Source: Armigeres subalbatus (Eukaryota; Arthropoda; Insecta; Diptera; Culicidae). From it: a stretch of DNA of 64,000 bases. This document shows positions 37,441 through 48,650 of the stretch, piece after piece; position 1 is the stretch's first letter; every line of letters starts with the position of its first letter. A model generated the notes under the pieces. That model was not told where the DNA came from. It searched no databases and was given only the letters and a program-made list of their open reading frames with translations. Position numbers and translations under genes: made by a program. Location: the NCBI RefSeq assembly GCF_024139115.2, contig NC_085141.1, positions 135,221,822 through 135,285,821 of the forward strand, read 5' to 3'.

Positions 37441-38920
37441 TTTTTTGGAAGTTCTGCGCTTCCGTTCGGTCATCCAAAACGCGATTCTCCTCAGTTTTCA
37501 TATGCCACCGGGCGTGCATGTTTTAACTTTTTACTTACCATTGATCGCATCGCTTACCGAAGTGAATCCAGATAAATTATCCTTTAAAACTAAAACTAAA
37601 ACGATACCCTATCCCAGGACAATCGTGGAGATACAGAGGTATACTCGGTCTCTAGTAGCAACGAGAGTCGGACTAACAATCCTTTCCTTCCTATATGACC
37701 GTAAGGACGTGGCCGGTGCCGTTATTGACTTTGAATATTTGAGCTCCCGCAACATGTACATTGGGAATGGGTAGCTAATCCTAAACCTCATTTATGGTGT
37801 TCTCTGTACAATTAAGCAAGTTCAGTCAATCACGGAGTAGCAACTACAAATTGTGTGGTCATAATGCTCGATCTCATGCTAAAAAATTCGAAGAATTTTC
37901 TAAACAAAATTCCCAAAAGAATTTTCCATATAAAATGTATGAAGGAATTCTTAAATCTTGATAAGAAAAGATGGAATTCCCGATAGAATTCCTGAAAGAA
38001 TGTCTGAAGGAGTTTATGGACGGCTTACCAAATTTGACAGAGTCAAAACAGGGTGCTCTGAACAGTAGTAAAATCCTGGTTTGATTCTAAATTTAGAACT
38101 GCATGACAAGAAAACTAAATTACTAAACAATTTGTAGACGAGAAAATATAATTCAATTTTCAACATCATATTATCAACGAACCGATTTCAACAAAAATTA
38201 CTGGTGCATTTCCAAATCTCAGGCGTCGCCAGTACCAACAATAAGGCTTGATCGCGACAAAATCTGGACAAAAAACTTTGAGAACAAAAATAACCTGCTG
38301 TTGGTTTATTTTGGTACGTCTTTTACTTCAAAAGGCTTCATTCCTCATCGATGCTTCGATGTATGCACGAAACCTGGTGACATTTGAATTTTCTAAGAAA
38401 TAATACGTGCCGAAAGATCTGGCATCCTCAATAGAATCGTATCGAGCTCGTTTCCTTCTGGTGGCTAAATCCGTTTTTGTTCCACTCTCTGGCGTTTTAG
38501 ACATTGTCAAACAAGCATCGACAAATTTTAAAACGTTTTGAGCAGTGTTCACATAAAAACAAAATGTTTTAGTCAGTTTCTGGATCGAGAGACCCGAATT
38601 TCAATTGCGACTGCACACAATTATTTCCGAACCTGCAATTCCTTCGACGCCATTATTCACTACGTACTTGTAACACTTATAAGAAATATATTTTCAGAAA
38701 GTACAGACATACATTCATCAATCTACGAAATATTTCACTCATTGATGAGCTATTTCAAAAGTTATACGTGTTTAAAGGTGTCCAGATTTTGTCGCGTACA
38801 AGCCTTATAACTGTTGAAAACGCAACTCATTTCGCTGCCTGTAAAATTTCCAAGTATTTTCTTACAGAATCACAAGTTGACAAATTCATGAATTAAAACC
38901 CTGATTAATCCATCTAGCGG
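37441..38920. other. Unassigned sequence with 109-codon ORF
   Basis: The plus ORF at 37445-37774 has no recognisable domain and a repeat-like stretch (AAACTAAAACTAAAACG). A small patch of degenerate satellite lies at 37885-38020. The remainder to 38920 has no supported feature. Confidence 0.3.
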
Positions 38921-38927
38921 TGTTGGT

Positions 38928-39183
38928 GCCTTTCTCGTGCAAAAAAATACTAAAAAAATATGAGTGAGTGCTTTTTAGCGTGTTTTGTGCGTAAAAAATT
39001 GTACATTTTGTACACATACACACATGCACACACATACATACATACACACAAACAGACATCACCTCAATTCGTCGAGCTGAGTCGATTGGTATATAACACT
39101 ATGGGTCTCCGAGCCTTCTATCAAAAGTTTGGTTTTGGAGTGATCATATAGCCTCTACGTATACTTAATATACGAGAAAGGCA
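38928..39183. mobile_element. MITE with GGTGCCTTTCTCGT / ACGAGAAAGGC ends
   Basis: The left terminus GTGTTGGTGCCTTTCTCGT and right terminus ATACGAGAAAGGCAAAAA are inverted. Inside are a CA-rich microsatellite (about 39013-39058) and the block CTGAGTCGATTGGTATATAAC. I recall this arrangement as a widespread non-autonomous element in mosquitoes. The ORF at 38960-39151 is not a gene. Confidence 0.6.
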
Positions 39184-39329
39184 AAAAACATGGTTGATGT
39201 TTCTTGAACTGGACCAAAAATCGAACCCAGCATGGTAGTCTCAGTTACTTTCAAATTTTTCGTGTTCAATTCGATCTTAAAAACAATTATCTAAAATGTA
39301 AAAAATCTGCGTGTGTATGTGTGTAGGTA

Positions 39330-39477
39330 GAAACTGATAATCACTTGAACTTTAGATACGTGTTTCGACCTCAACAAAAAGGTCGTCTTCAGTGCCTCGT
39401 TCTTGACACGATTAGTCGAAAGTCGAGTTAAGTACAAGAAACTGAAGACGGCCTTACAGTTGAGGACGGAATATATA
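39330..39477. repeat. Hairpin repeat, interrupted by 1.94 kb insertion
   Basis: TACGTGTTTCGACCTCAAC, AAGGTCGTCTTCAGTG and CTCGTTCTTGAC are followed after a short spacer by their inverse (AAGAAACTGAAGACGGCC, TTGAGGACGGAATATA): a foldback with arms of about 50 bp. The flank of this repeat resumes at 41418 after the inserted element. Confidence 0.65.
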
Positions 39478-39644
39478 CAGTGAAGTCTCCCTCACTTGGT
39501 ATTGAAGGGACCATCGAGTTAGGGAGGCATCGAGATAGGGAACACATTTATATTTAGCCGAATGCCGTTTGGTCAAATAGTAGAAATGTGTTACTTATTA
39601 AGTGAAGTGAGAAGTAAGAATCATTTCATTTATTTAGTTTACAT

Positions 39645-39955
39645 CTAAAATGATAACATTGAATCAACAATTTGACGCCATAATACACGGTTCAAGGCCG
39701 CATCTGTCCATCCTCGAATGCGCCCCACGCTCGCCAAATCGTTTTGCACCTGGTTTGTCCACCTCGCTTGCTGCGCTCCACGCCGTCTCGTATCTGCCGG
39801 ATCGGAATCGAACACCATCTTTACAGGGCTGCTCTCCGGCATTCTTGCAACATGCCCTGCCCATGGTACCCTTCCGGCTTTAGCTACCTTCTGGATACTG
39901 GGTTCGCCGTAGAGCTGGGCGAACTCGTGGCTCATTCTTCGCCGCCACACACGCT
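39645..39955 (-). pseudogene. C-terminal tail of RTE-clade LINE ORF2
   Basis: The minus frame reads VWRRRMSHEFAQLYGEPSIQ, GHVARMPESSPVKMVFDSDP, TRRRGAQQARWTNQVQ and WTDAALNRVLWRQIVDSM, the conserved tail after the reverse transcriptase in RTE-type LINEs. The open frame extends beyond 39955 only because the adjoining GA-rich array has no stops; that part is not protein-coding. Confidence 0.75.
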
Positions 39956-39989
39956 TGCAAGTCATCCTCCTCCTTGCAAGCGCTTGCAA

Positions 39990-41210
39990 GAAGTGAAATG
40001 TTCGAAGTGAATAGTGAACAGCGAGATCCGAGTAGTGAGAAATGAGATGTAGTACAGTAGCTCTGTACAGAGCTGTGAGAAGTGAATAGTGGGAAACGGA
40101 AGTAAGTATTGAGTAGTGAGATACGTGCAATAACATGTGTGTAAAGGAAGATGAGAAATAAGAAGTGACTGGTAAGAAATGAGTAATTAAAAGTAAGATT
40201 TGATAGTTGCGAAGTGTGAAGCACGATGTGAGTAGTGAGATAAACAGAAGCAAGGGGTGAGAAGTGAGAGATGATAATTGGGAAGTGAGAAGTGAGTGGA
40301 GAGATATATATATATAAGAAATATATATCTTATAAGACAGAAACAGGGAAGACAGAGAAAAGAAAGAAGAAAAAATAAAAAAAGAAAGAGAAAGAATCTG
40401 GTTTCTTACTCATCGTTTTTCGGTCCTCACTTCTATTACTACTCCCTTCTCACAACTTACTTGTCACTCTTCATTTCTCACATCTTACTACTTACTTCTT
40501 TTTTTCTTTTTTCACACTTTTCACTTCTCACTTCTAACTTTTCACTTTTCACTTCTCAATACTACTTCGCATTTCAAATTTCACAATTCTTATTTCTCAC
40601 TTATCATTTCTCATTCTCTTCTACTCACTGATCACTTCGAATTTCTCACTTCTTACTTTTAATTTTCTCTTGCTCACTACTCATTTCTTATTTCGCATAT
40701 CTCACTTCTCTTCACATCTCTCACTTCCAATTTTCACTTTTCACTTTTTACTTCTTATATCTCATTGACTTCTCATTTCTCTTTCATCACTTTTATTTTT
40801 TTTTCTTTTCACTTTCCACTTATCATTATTCACTTCTTACCTTTCTCTTCTAACTTTTCAATTCTCTCTACGCACTCCTCACTCCGAATTTCTCCTTCTA
40901 ACTTCTCACTTCCCAATACTTACTCCGCACTTCTTATTTCGCACTCCTCGCTTCTCATTTTTCACTTCTTACTTCCAGTTTCTTACTTATCACTTCTAAC
41001 TTTTCACTTCTTGATTGATTTTCATTGGCTTTTATCGGTGAGACCGATAAAAGCCAATGAAAATCAATCAATAAGTTTCTCGCGGTGATGAAACCTCATA
41101 AACAACTTTTCACTTCTCGCTTCTCATTTCTCACTTCTAACCTTTTATTTCTCACTTCGCACTTCGCATTTTATACTTTCCTCCCATCACTTTTCACTTC
41201 CAACTTCTAA
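39990..41210. repeat. GAGAAGTGAG array and its CT-rich inverse
   Basis: Plus-strand GAGAAGTGAGAAATGAG-type units (39990-40290) change, after an AT-rich spacer, to CACTTCTCACTTCT-type units (40430-41210). The same short unit is thus present in both orientations and could pair over hundreds of bases. The unit is about 10-12 bp and degenerate. Confidence 0.75.
41011..41071. repeat. Perfect 29 bp palindrome with 3-base loop
   Basis: 41011-41039 and 41043-41071 are exact inverse complements, separated by GAG. The sequence (starting TTGATTGATTTTCATTGGC) has no relation to the CT-rich array around it. It could form a strong hairpin in DNA or RNA. Confidence 0.95.
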
Positions 41211-41454
41211 CTATATCGTGCATGTGAACTGATTCTGACAACATCGAGTTAGCGAGGTGAAAATGCATTGAGAAATTACTTCGACTTAGAGAATATCGAG
41301 TAAGAGAGATATCGACTTACGGAGAGAACGCAGTATGCTAGATTCAAGAGACTTTGAATTTCATCGAGTAAGGGAAAATATCGATTTACAGAACATCGAG
41401 TTAAGGAGAGTTCACTGTATTTGTAACGTTACGATCTAGTGGTAGAATTATATG

Positions 41455-44400
41455 AGAAAGTACTAACTACAATAAAAATGCATATAATATGAACACCAAT
41501 AATATGAAAAATTATATTCCAGTGCATTGTTCCCCATATGTTCACAAATTAGATTCAAATAATATGTATACAAATAAAACATTTCTGGTTCCGATTTTTA
41601 AATATGTAGATAGCAATACTGTATAACTTTTTAAATAAGTTGAATATATTCCGAACTGTCATTTCATTCAATTTAATTTGCTTACATCTATACAGATAAC
41701 ACTTCTTTTCAAGCTGGCCCTGTCGCGCTCGGTTCCGCTCATTTCTCAGCCCTTTTTAAAACTTTTACCGAGATTCCCGCAGTCAACTTTTTACTGAGAT
41801 TCATGTCAAAGTTGTTGAAAATAAGCGCATTATTTGCCGAAAATCATCTAACAAACGTAATTTCTGCCGGAATATCAGTTTTTATTATGCTGGGCTCGTG
41901 GCTGTGTGGATTTTTGTCGAGCTGCTGCTAAATTCACGGGTTGACAAGCAGAAAGAAAAGAATTAGTTTATGGCGAAAAATCTAATTCTAATTATTCCAG
42001 TATATCGAGCGAATAGCGACTGAATTAGTCATTCAAATTCTTCCATAAACTCCCAATACTCAATACCATTATCAACCTATATCAACAGATACGTATTTAA
42101 TTTCCTACATGAAAATTTCTTCACTTCAGTGTTATGTTAGAGCACCCAACCTTCCTAAAAGTAGGAAGACCATGCGAAGAAGGTTCATCGTAAACAATCA
42201 AAATTCGGAGGAATTCGCAATTCCGTTTGATAACCACCTTTCAGTAACAAGAACTAGATAATGCCATGAAAATTATCAATTATTTATTAAAAGTTTGAAA
42301 ATAACCGGTAACGAAATCAGGATAGAAACAATTACTAAATATTAAAAGGGTTCTCGTATAGAGGGGCATGTGTGAAATGAGTTTTATTGATTTTCGATTT
42401 ATTGATTGCAGATTTCCTTTCAATTCACGGATTTGGATCAAGGACACCACAACCCACTCACTATCAACATAATGCATCACAGTTGATTGATATCCAACAT
42501 GTTTAGGCGTGCTCCAACATGTTTTTTTTGTACAGTTATCCGATTCGAACGAATTCATAAGTCTGTATGTCTCACAAATCACCCCGATAACGATCGCTTT
42601 TCAGCGATAAACCTTCTCTCGCCGCGTTCAGCAGAAATCCAAAAACAAGAAGTGGATCACACGCAGATCAAACATGACGTGATATATGTTTTAATTCTGT
42701 TCGACCTAGCCCCACGGACATCGAACAGGCAGAATCATTAGTGCAGATCTAAATATGGACCCACGCAACACCGACCGCAGATAGCGCACACTCTAGCCGC
42801 CTATCACTTTCAATTTATTTCTTCTGATGTGGGCACTGGCCTCTACCGTCGTCGACGTCGTCGCGTGATATCCTACAACAACGTTCCAGCAAGAACGGAT
42901 CAAATCTTCGCCGGTGCAGGACCGACTGGGAGATTTCGTGCCAAGTGAAGCAGGTACGTATGCGATGTGTCGTGCTCGTGCGGTTATCGCTCAACGGGTT
43001 TTTTTCGTGTTCCGCCAGTCAACCGGCCAACCGAATCGCAACTTATCACTCACGAGCCCCAGCCATTTAATGCACAAAAATTAATGCGAAAAAATGAAAC
43101 ACCAAAAGTACATTCTCCACGACGCATTCGGTGCTCTTGTATGGTCTCACAGGTGGTCGATCATGTGGATCGGGATTTGAGTGATGGATAAGATTTTAAT
43201 GGGCAGTTTGGTGTTGTTTTTGGGATGCGGTGCTACGATGCATCGCTGAGGTGCTCCGATAAAGCATTCGCGCCGAATCTTAACCACGATCGGCCAATCG
43301 ACTCATCGGAGATAATGTCGACTTAATTTTTGCTCGATGTGACAGGTATTAATCACACGGCGTTCGGCTTAATTGTCCGGTTTGTTTAACATGAGTTGGT
43401 TACGAATGGATGGATTACCTTCTCGAAATCGAGCCACATCACACTGCTCTTAGTAGCGAAGCAGCACAGATGGGTTTGAAGAGATGATTGACAAATATTA
43501 TAAAAACGACTTTTGTTACTTGAGTGATGTCATCGTTCACTACTGAAATGTCAAAATTTCGAAATAATTTTCCTTACCTCCTATTATAACTCGGAGTAAG
43601 AGGAAGATATGCATTACAAGATTCAATTCAAATAGATCTGTTCAGAAGCTTTAGAGTGAAATCAGTATAAGTGATCGCTACAAAATATCGATTAAACGGA
43701 GCGAAAATATCGATTCACGATATACCGTATCGGTATCGCCCATTCCTAGTTTGAATCTGGAGCAAAATAGAACATACTTGCTGGTTTCCCCAGCAGTATT
43801 CCATTCATGTTTTTTTAAATTTTCAATTAAATGAAATCATTCTGTTGCTGCCAAGAAAGGCGCCGTAATTGCAAAGTGGATTGATCCGTAGATGAAATGA
43901 CGCAATCATACCCCAAAACAATCGAAAAATATTTGAATCTCGTGGTTCAAATTTGCAGAAAATAGAACTGAGCGTTATACAAGTTTTATTTTTTTGACAG
44001 CTGACTGGTATAAAAAATAAATATAGAACAGCTGCTTGGAAAATTAACGGTTCAGATTCATATTCAAATTGACAGCCCCGAACGATTTGAATCACTACTG
44101 ATTTTACACTTAGAAGTTTGCTTTTGGGAGAAAGATTTCTTTCCAGGTCTCCGACCAGGGATGTCTTATGTTGACTATCAGGATGATGCGAAATAGTTGA
44201 GTTATAGTATAGTACTGATTAAAAATCAACAAAATATACGCTGTAAACAGAGTACTTCTCTGCAGAAGTTACTAAAGTATAGAGTGCCTTGAGACTTGAT
44301 TTTTTAATTTTTGTTTATTATTTCTGATTAACATCTTTTACTGGCGAGGAGAGGGCACTAAATGTCAACTAAGGAAAAATTTAAAAATATTTATTTTATC

Positions 44401-44530
44401 TACTGTTCGATTAGTGCATGAGTGAACAATTATTATCCGTTCCGTATCTTTTTGGACTATGTGATAATGGACGAGTGAATATTGCTAAATTACTTTGATT
44501 AGCATATTTTATTGACTTGATATTTACAGG
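41455..44530. other. Region without recognisable gene
   Basis: Mostly AT-rich unique sequence. A GC-richer patch at 42740-43200 ends one segment with a good donor-like CAGGTACGTATG at about 42951, so a non-coding 5' exon is possible but unproven. No known protein domain was seen. Confidence 0.35.
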
Positions 44531-46014
44531 TATGATTCAGTGGAATACCTCGAAGAACTAACGGCTGAGGCTGCCATCTTCAATGATGAGCCAACCCCAA
44601 TTCAAGTCGGTGCCGATTCGGGAGATAGAGCCACAGATGAGAATGTGGATAAGGGGGTTCCGTAGCGTAGTTGGCTACACGTTCGCCTTACAAGCGAATG
44701 GCCATGGGTTCGATTCCCAGCCCCTCCACCAAACCCTCGTCAGTCGCCGGATCCGCAGCCCATACGGTGGCGTTTGGGGTACGCGCCTTACCGTCACGGC
44801 TGCCTGATGACGACTGACAAATTGTTCTTCTCGGAGGCATTCCTCCAACGTTACCCGGAAAAATGGCAACCGAACAATGCAACGATCAATGGATACACGA
44901 CATGGACAAACGGACACAATGGACTCACGACGAGATGGACTGGCACCTACAACAAAAACGACAATGGAAATCTAAAAATAGATTCTGTGTGGATTCTGTA
45001 CAACAGAATACCACAGTAGATCTCGGCACAGTAGCGGTTAAGTAACACAGAGTGCCTAACAAATAAATAAAGGAATAAAAAAATGAGAATGTGGACATGT
45101 CCAAAGTTCTTCATGACATCGAGTTTTTTGAATAGGATGAAGAAGGAGGCCCCTCAACGTTTTGCTTTAATGGGATCTACCTCGAACAATTGTACAAGAG
45201 CCAGTTACTATCAAAGGAAATTTCTCAGGGTTCCGTACAGGGTAATTCACCGGAAGAATATCTACGATGTATTTGGGAACGTGCTAGAAGGCTAGTGGTT
45301 AGTGGTAAGGCACCAAGTTATTTTCGAAGACGACATTCCACATTGATCAGAAGAACACGATCCAGAATTCGAGGACATCACAAAGTTTATTTTACTGCAA
45401 GATACGGTGAGGAAGAAAATCTACGGGACATAACAACAAGATCGCTGACGTCATGGAGGAACAAATCCATCAAAATATTTATTCATAACTATTCTACAAG
45501 CATCGAAACATCATGTCTGTATCAGTTAGTTACGCGAAAACTAATTGCTCCTCAAAACCCTGACCGCTCTGGAGCACATTCTACAAGAGATGAATCAGCA
45601 CTTGTTACTGAGCTACAAGACGGCCACCCTCACCTTGAAGAACTCTTTGGTCCCTGGTTGCTCTGGGCAAACCAAATTAACTCATCTCTAGCACACAGTC
45701 AAGACCGGCTAATTCACGACTCATCTCCTCCTCTAGAATTGCCAAGTGTTTCCGATGGGCAGGTGTGTCTGAAGCAGCTCGATTACAAACTGCACATGCT
45801 AGCTGCTCAAACAAATAACTAATGACCTCAACAAGGCCCTCAACATATTGCAGGGCATGAAGCAGAAAATGGAAAGTATGTCCACAAGAGGATCGATAAC
45901 TGCTGAGCTTTTCACAGCTATGGAATCTGTCAAGCGACCGGAAGAATCCAACCTCAGTCGTGAGATTGCCGACAGAGTAACTGATTGTGAGGATGTGAAT
46001 CATTTGCAGTAGTA
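44531..46014 (+). pseudogene. Unrecognised broken gene, convergent with transposase
   Basis: After a possible acceptor (TTTACAG) the frame reads YDSVEYLEELTAEAAIFNDE and GADSGDRATDENVD, is interrupted by a SINE (44650-45082), resumes with DMSKVLHDIEFFE, then hits TAG at 45138. It continues open with FNGIYLEQLYKSQLLSKE and EEYLRCIWERARR, and changes frame near 45300 and 45825. The last block, NKALNILQGMKQKMESMS to DCEDVNHLQ, ends in tandem TAG stops near 46012; AATAAA follows at about 46047. The acidic, helical composition looks like real protein, but I do not recognise the family. It may be a second gene of the neighbouring transposon. Confidence 0.45.
44650..45082 (+). mobile_element. tRNA-headed SINE with 13 bp target duplication
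   Basis: The head (about 44653-44729) is tRNA-like: box A TAGCGTAGTTGG, an anticodon arm TTCGC-CTTACAA-GCGAA giving TAC (Val-like), and box B GGTTCGATTCC at 44707-44717. An unrelated body follows and ends in an AAATAAATAAAGG, A-rich tail. The duplication ATGAGAATGTGGA lies at 44637-44649 and 45083-45095. It is a different family from the two Feilai-like copies. ORFs at 44675-45019 are inside it. Confidence 0.85.
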
Positions 46015-46046
46015 GTGCATTAGTATCACTGTCAGTTTGTTAAAAC

Positions 46047-46052
46047 AATAAA
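46047..46052 (+). promoter_or_regulatory. Candidate polyadenylation signal AATAAA
   Basis: An AATAAA in the AT-rich stretch about 35 bases after the double stop of the plus-strand gene; it lies between the two convergent genes. Confidence 0.4.
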
Positions 46053-46106
46053 ACAATCGTTTTTTACTTTTAAATCATTTATTGAAATAGAACTGTATTT
46101 GTTTAT

Positions 46107-47222
46107 TCAGGAACAATGTTCAAATCCATATATTTGGGATCCTGAGCCAATCCTTATCTGGAAGAAACACTCCTCCGGATAAATAGATGTACAAACTTCT
46201 TTGAGAACGGATCTATCTTGGCGGTAATTTCTTTTGAGATACGCTTTTACCAATCCAAACACTATCTCAATTGGATTGAAAAATGGACAATAAATATAGG
46301 CATAATGCCAATAGAACGAAAATACCAATTAGCGTCGCAATGAATGCGGGCTCCATCCGAAATCCAAATAGAGTGAAATCCTGGATACTGGTGAACATTG
46401 TGATTATTCAGAGCAAAATTACGACAGCAATTTAAAAAAAATTGTCTGTTAAATGTACCATCAGTATAAAAACTATCAAGCATTCCATTCACTCCAAGAA
46501 AGCATAAAAAGGAAACTCTCGGCTTTCTAATGAACTCCCCGCGATAAATAAGTTTTTGGCCAATGACTCCGTACCCATTTTGCGCAACATATCCTTATTA
46601 TCAAAAGAGACCTCATCAAGGAAAACAAGATTGAATGTATCCCATGGAATCGATACACTGCTAAAAATCCACACATATTTATTGACAAAAATCCATATTT
46701 AACTTATGATGTATATCAGCGCACACATAACCATTCTCCACGCGAACTACTAATGAAATATATATCCAAATAAACTTTATGTGTGGTCTCGAATTAGCAA
46801 TTATTTAATTTATGTGTGGTTCGATATCGATTGTATTAGGGTGAAGCTATTGCAAAAATTTATAACGGCGACACATATATCTTATATAGATATTTTTGGC
46901 AGTGTAGCATCTCTTTAACGAAGCGAACTATCTCATCGTCTCGGATCTGGATAGCCCTTCTTTCGATGGTTTTGCAGCTCAATCCATGTAGTATTGTACA
47001 ACTGAGTACAGTATTGTGTAGTATTGTGCAAACTGATGACACACTTATTGACTGTTGGAAGTGCCTCTGAAATCGGAGTTTTGCCTCGTCGAGGAATAGA
47101 AAGGACTCCTTTTGATACAGATTGACTAACCAATCCCGCTTACCTGCGCTAAACTGTTTGAACACTTGTTGACGTTGTTTTCTCTGGAATAATCCGTCTC
47201 GTTGGAATTTCACAAACCACAA
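46107..47222 (-). pseudogene. Tc1/mariner-superfamily (DDE) transposase
   Basis: From 47222 down: N-terminal helix-turn-helix-like region (FQRDGLFQRKQRQQVFKQFS, then GLSCKTIERRAIQIRDDE), a MITE at 46656-46904, then LVFLDEVSFDNKDMLRKMG with the first catalytic Asp, NGMLDSFYTDGTFNRQFF, HSIWISDGARIH with the second Asp, a frameshift near 46300, then CPFFNPIEIVFGLVKAYLKR with the third acidic residue. This block order is the DDE_3-type catalytic core of IS630/Tc1/mariner transposases, total about 340 residues as usual. The protein cuts and pastes DNA between TA sites. It is inactive as it stands. Confidence 0.8.
46656..46904. mobile_element. 249 bp MITE inside the transposase
   Basis: Ends are CACTGCTAAAAAT and the inverse of CACTGCCAAAAAT, flanked by TA (46654-46655 and 46905-46906). 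Removing it with one TA joins ...FVKEML to SIPWDTFN... in the same transposase frame. TATATA-rich interior, no coding capacity. Confidence 0.85.
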
Positions 47223-47379
47223 ATGGTTGATTTGGCTTTCCCATAAATTGTGGCCAAATCCTTTTTCGAAATCCCTAGAAAATAGTGACCGTAGAGGGCA
47301 TGATAAACCGTATTAACACTGCGTGCCGATGACGAACGTTTTTAATGATGATGTTAGATGTTCTGTAGGATTTGGTTTT

Positions 47380-48140
47380 GGATAATCTATATATATAAAA
47401 CTCAATGTTTGTATGTATGTTCCAGCATAACTTCTGAACCCCTTGGCCGATCTCAACCAAATTTGGAACACACATTCTTTATCTTAAGGAGACGACGATA
47501 GGGGTGTTAGGGATGCTGTTCGGAAAAGGGGGAGGGTGTGGAGAGAGGGGTATTGCTTAGTCGTCGATCAACTCAGTGTACTTTCTGAACCCCTTGGCCG
47601 ATCTCAACCAAATTTGGAACAAACATTCTTTATCTTAAGGAGACGACGATAGGGAGGTTAAGCATGCTCTTTGGAAATAAGAGATGGTATGTGGTGAGGG
47701 GTATTGTTCAGCAATCGATTAACTCAATGTAAGTCTTGAGCTCCATGGCCGATTTGAACCAAATTTGTATCAAATATTGTCTGTCGTAAGGAAACGATTT
47801 TAGTGGATATTGGTAGGTCTTTTAAAATGGGCAGGTTATGAGAGAGGGGTATTGTTTAGTGAGCGATCAATTCAGCATAACTTCTGAACCCATTTACCGA
47901 TGTCCACCAAATTTGGAACCCATATTCTCTGTCAAGGACTGTCATAGCTGAACGAGAGAGGGTATATTTATTAAACGAACAGTTTAGTATACCTTTTTAT
48001 CGCATGGGTGAATTCAAACCAAATATTTAAACATGTATTGTTAACCCAAAGGAAACTATTTTAGAGAGGCTGGGTGGAGTTTTTGAAATGCGGGAGGATG
48101 TTGGAAAACGACTTAATTTAAAATCCCTCTTATTTAGTTC
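47380..48140 (+). repeat. ~150 bp tandem units (CTTCTGAACCCCTTGGCCGA)
   Basis: Four or five diverged units with the order CATAACTTCTGAACCCC, CCGATCTCAACCAAATTTGG, CATTCTTTATCTTAAGG, GACGACGATAGGG and GAGAGGGGTATTG. The first is preceded by TATATATATAAAACTC. The unit degrades rightwards. A non-coding dispersed repeat. Confidence 0.65.
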
Positions 48141-48284
48141 ATTCGAAGTTTTTTGACATTGTACAATGATCCGAAAACAATTCCTCAAAAATAGCTAATC
48201 CTCTACAATAACATTTCCCTGAAAATGACATATCCCTGAATGAAGCAGGCCATTAACATAACACTATTTGGCCTAAGGTCATTC

Positions 48285-48650
48285 AACATGAAGTGAATTT
48301 GGGATAATACTGAACAGCATCAGAAAAATCTTTCATAGAAAGCATGCATTTGCTGGGTATAAAGCAATGATAATTGTTACCCTTCATCGGAATCATAGTT
48401 TGCCAAGTGAAAAGCAATGAATAATGTGTTTCCTTCTGGATGGTGGATGTGATTGCTCCTTTAAAAGTAGGCATTTTCCCGGAATAAGGCAATGGTGGGT
48501 GTGATCCCTTCTTTCAAAATATGCGTTTTCCCGGAATAAGACATCGGTGGATGTTTTCCCTTCTTTAGAAATAGACGTTTGCCCGGAATAAGGCTATTCA
48601 AACCCACAATCCCTTCTTCAAAATCAGTCAATATTTCCAAAAGCCTTCTT
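48285..48650 (+). repeat. Diverged ~55 bp units, second locus
   Basis: Units containing CCCTTCTTT, ATGCGTTTTCCCGGAATAAG and GGTGGATGT resemble those at 20030-20565 (TTTGCCCGG and AAGGC blocks in the same order). Confidence 0.5.

Larger units (their letters stand above)
39478..41417. mobile_element. Pogo/Tc1-type composite element, TA-flanked
   Basis: Ends are CAGTGAAGTCTCCC at 39478 and the inverse of CAGTGAACTCTCC at 41417, with TA on both sides (39476-39477 and 41418-41419). ATCGAGTTAGGGA and TCGAGTAAGGGA words recur near both ends. There is no transposase. The interior carries the tail of an RTE-like LINE (39645-39955), a GA-rich array (39990-40290), a CT-rich array (40430-41210) and a 29 bp perfect palindrome. 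CAGTGAA termini at TA suggest the pogo/Tc1 group. Confidence 0.7.

Noticed and set aside
39956..40253. N-terminal half of the 202-codon minus ORF
   Set aside because: It reads through the GA/CT-rich simple array; only the part from 39955 down matches LINE protein.
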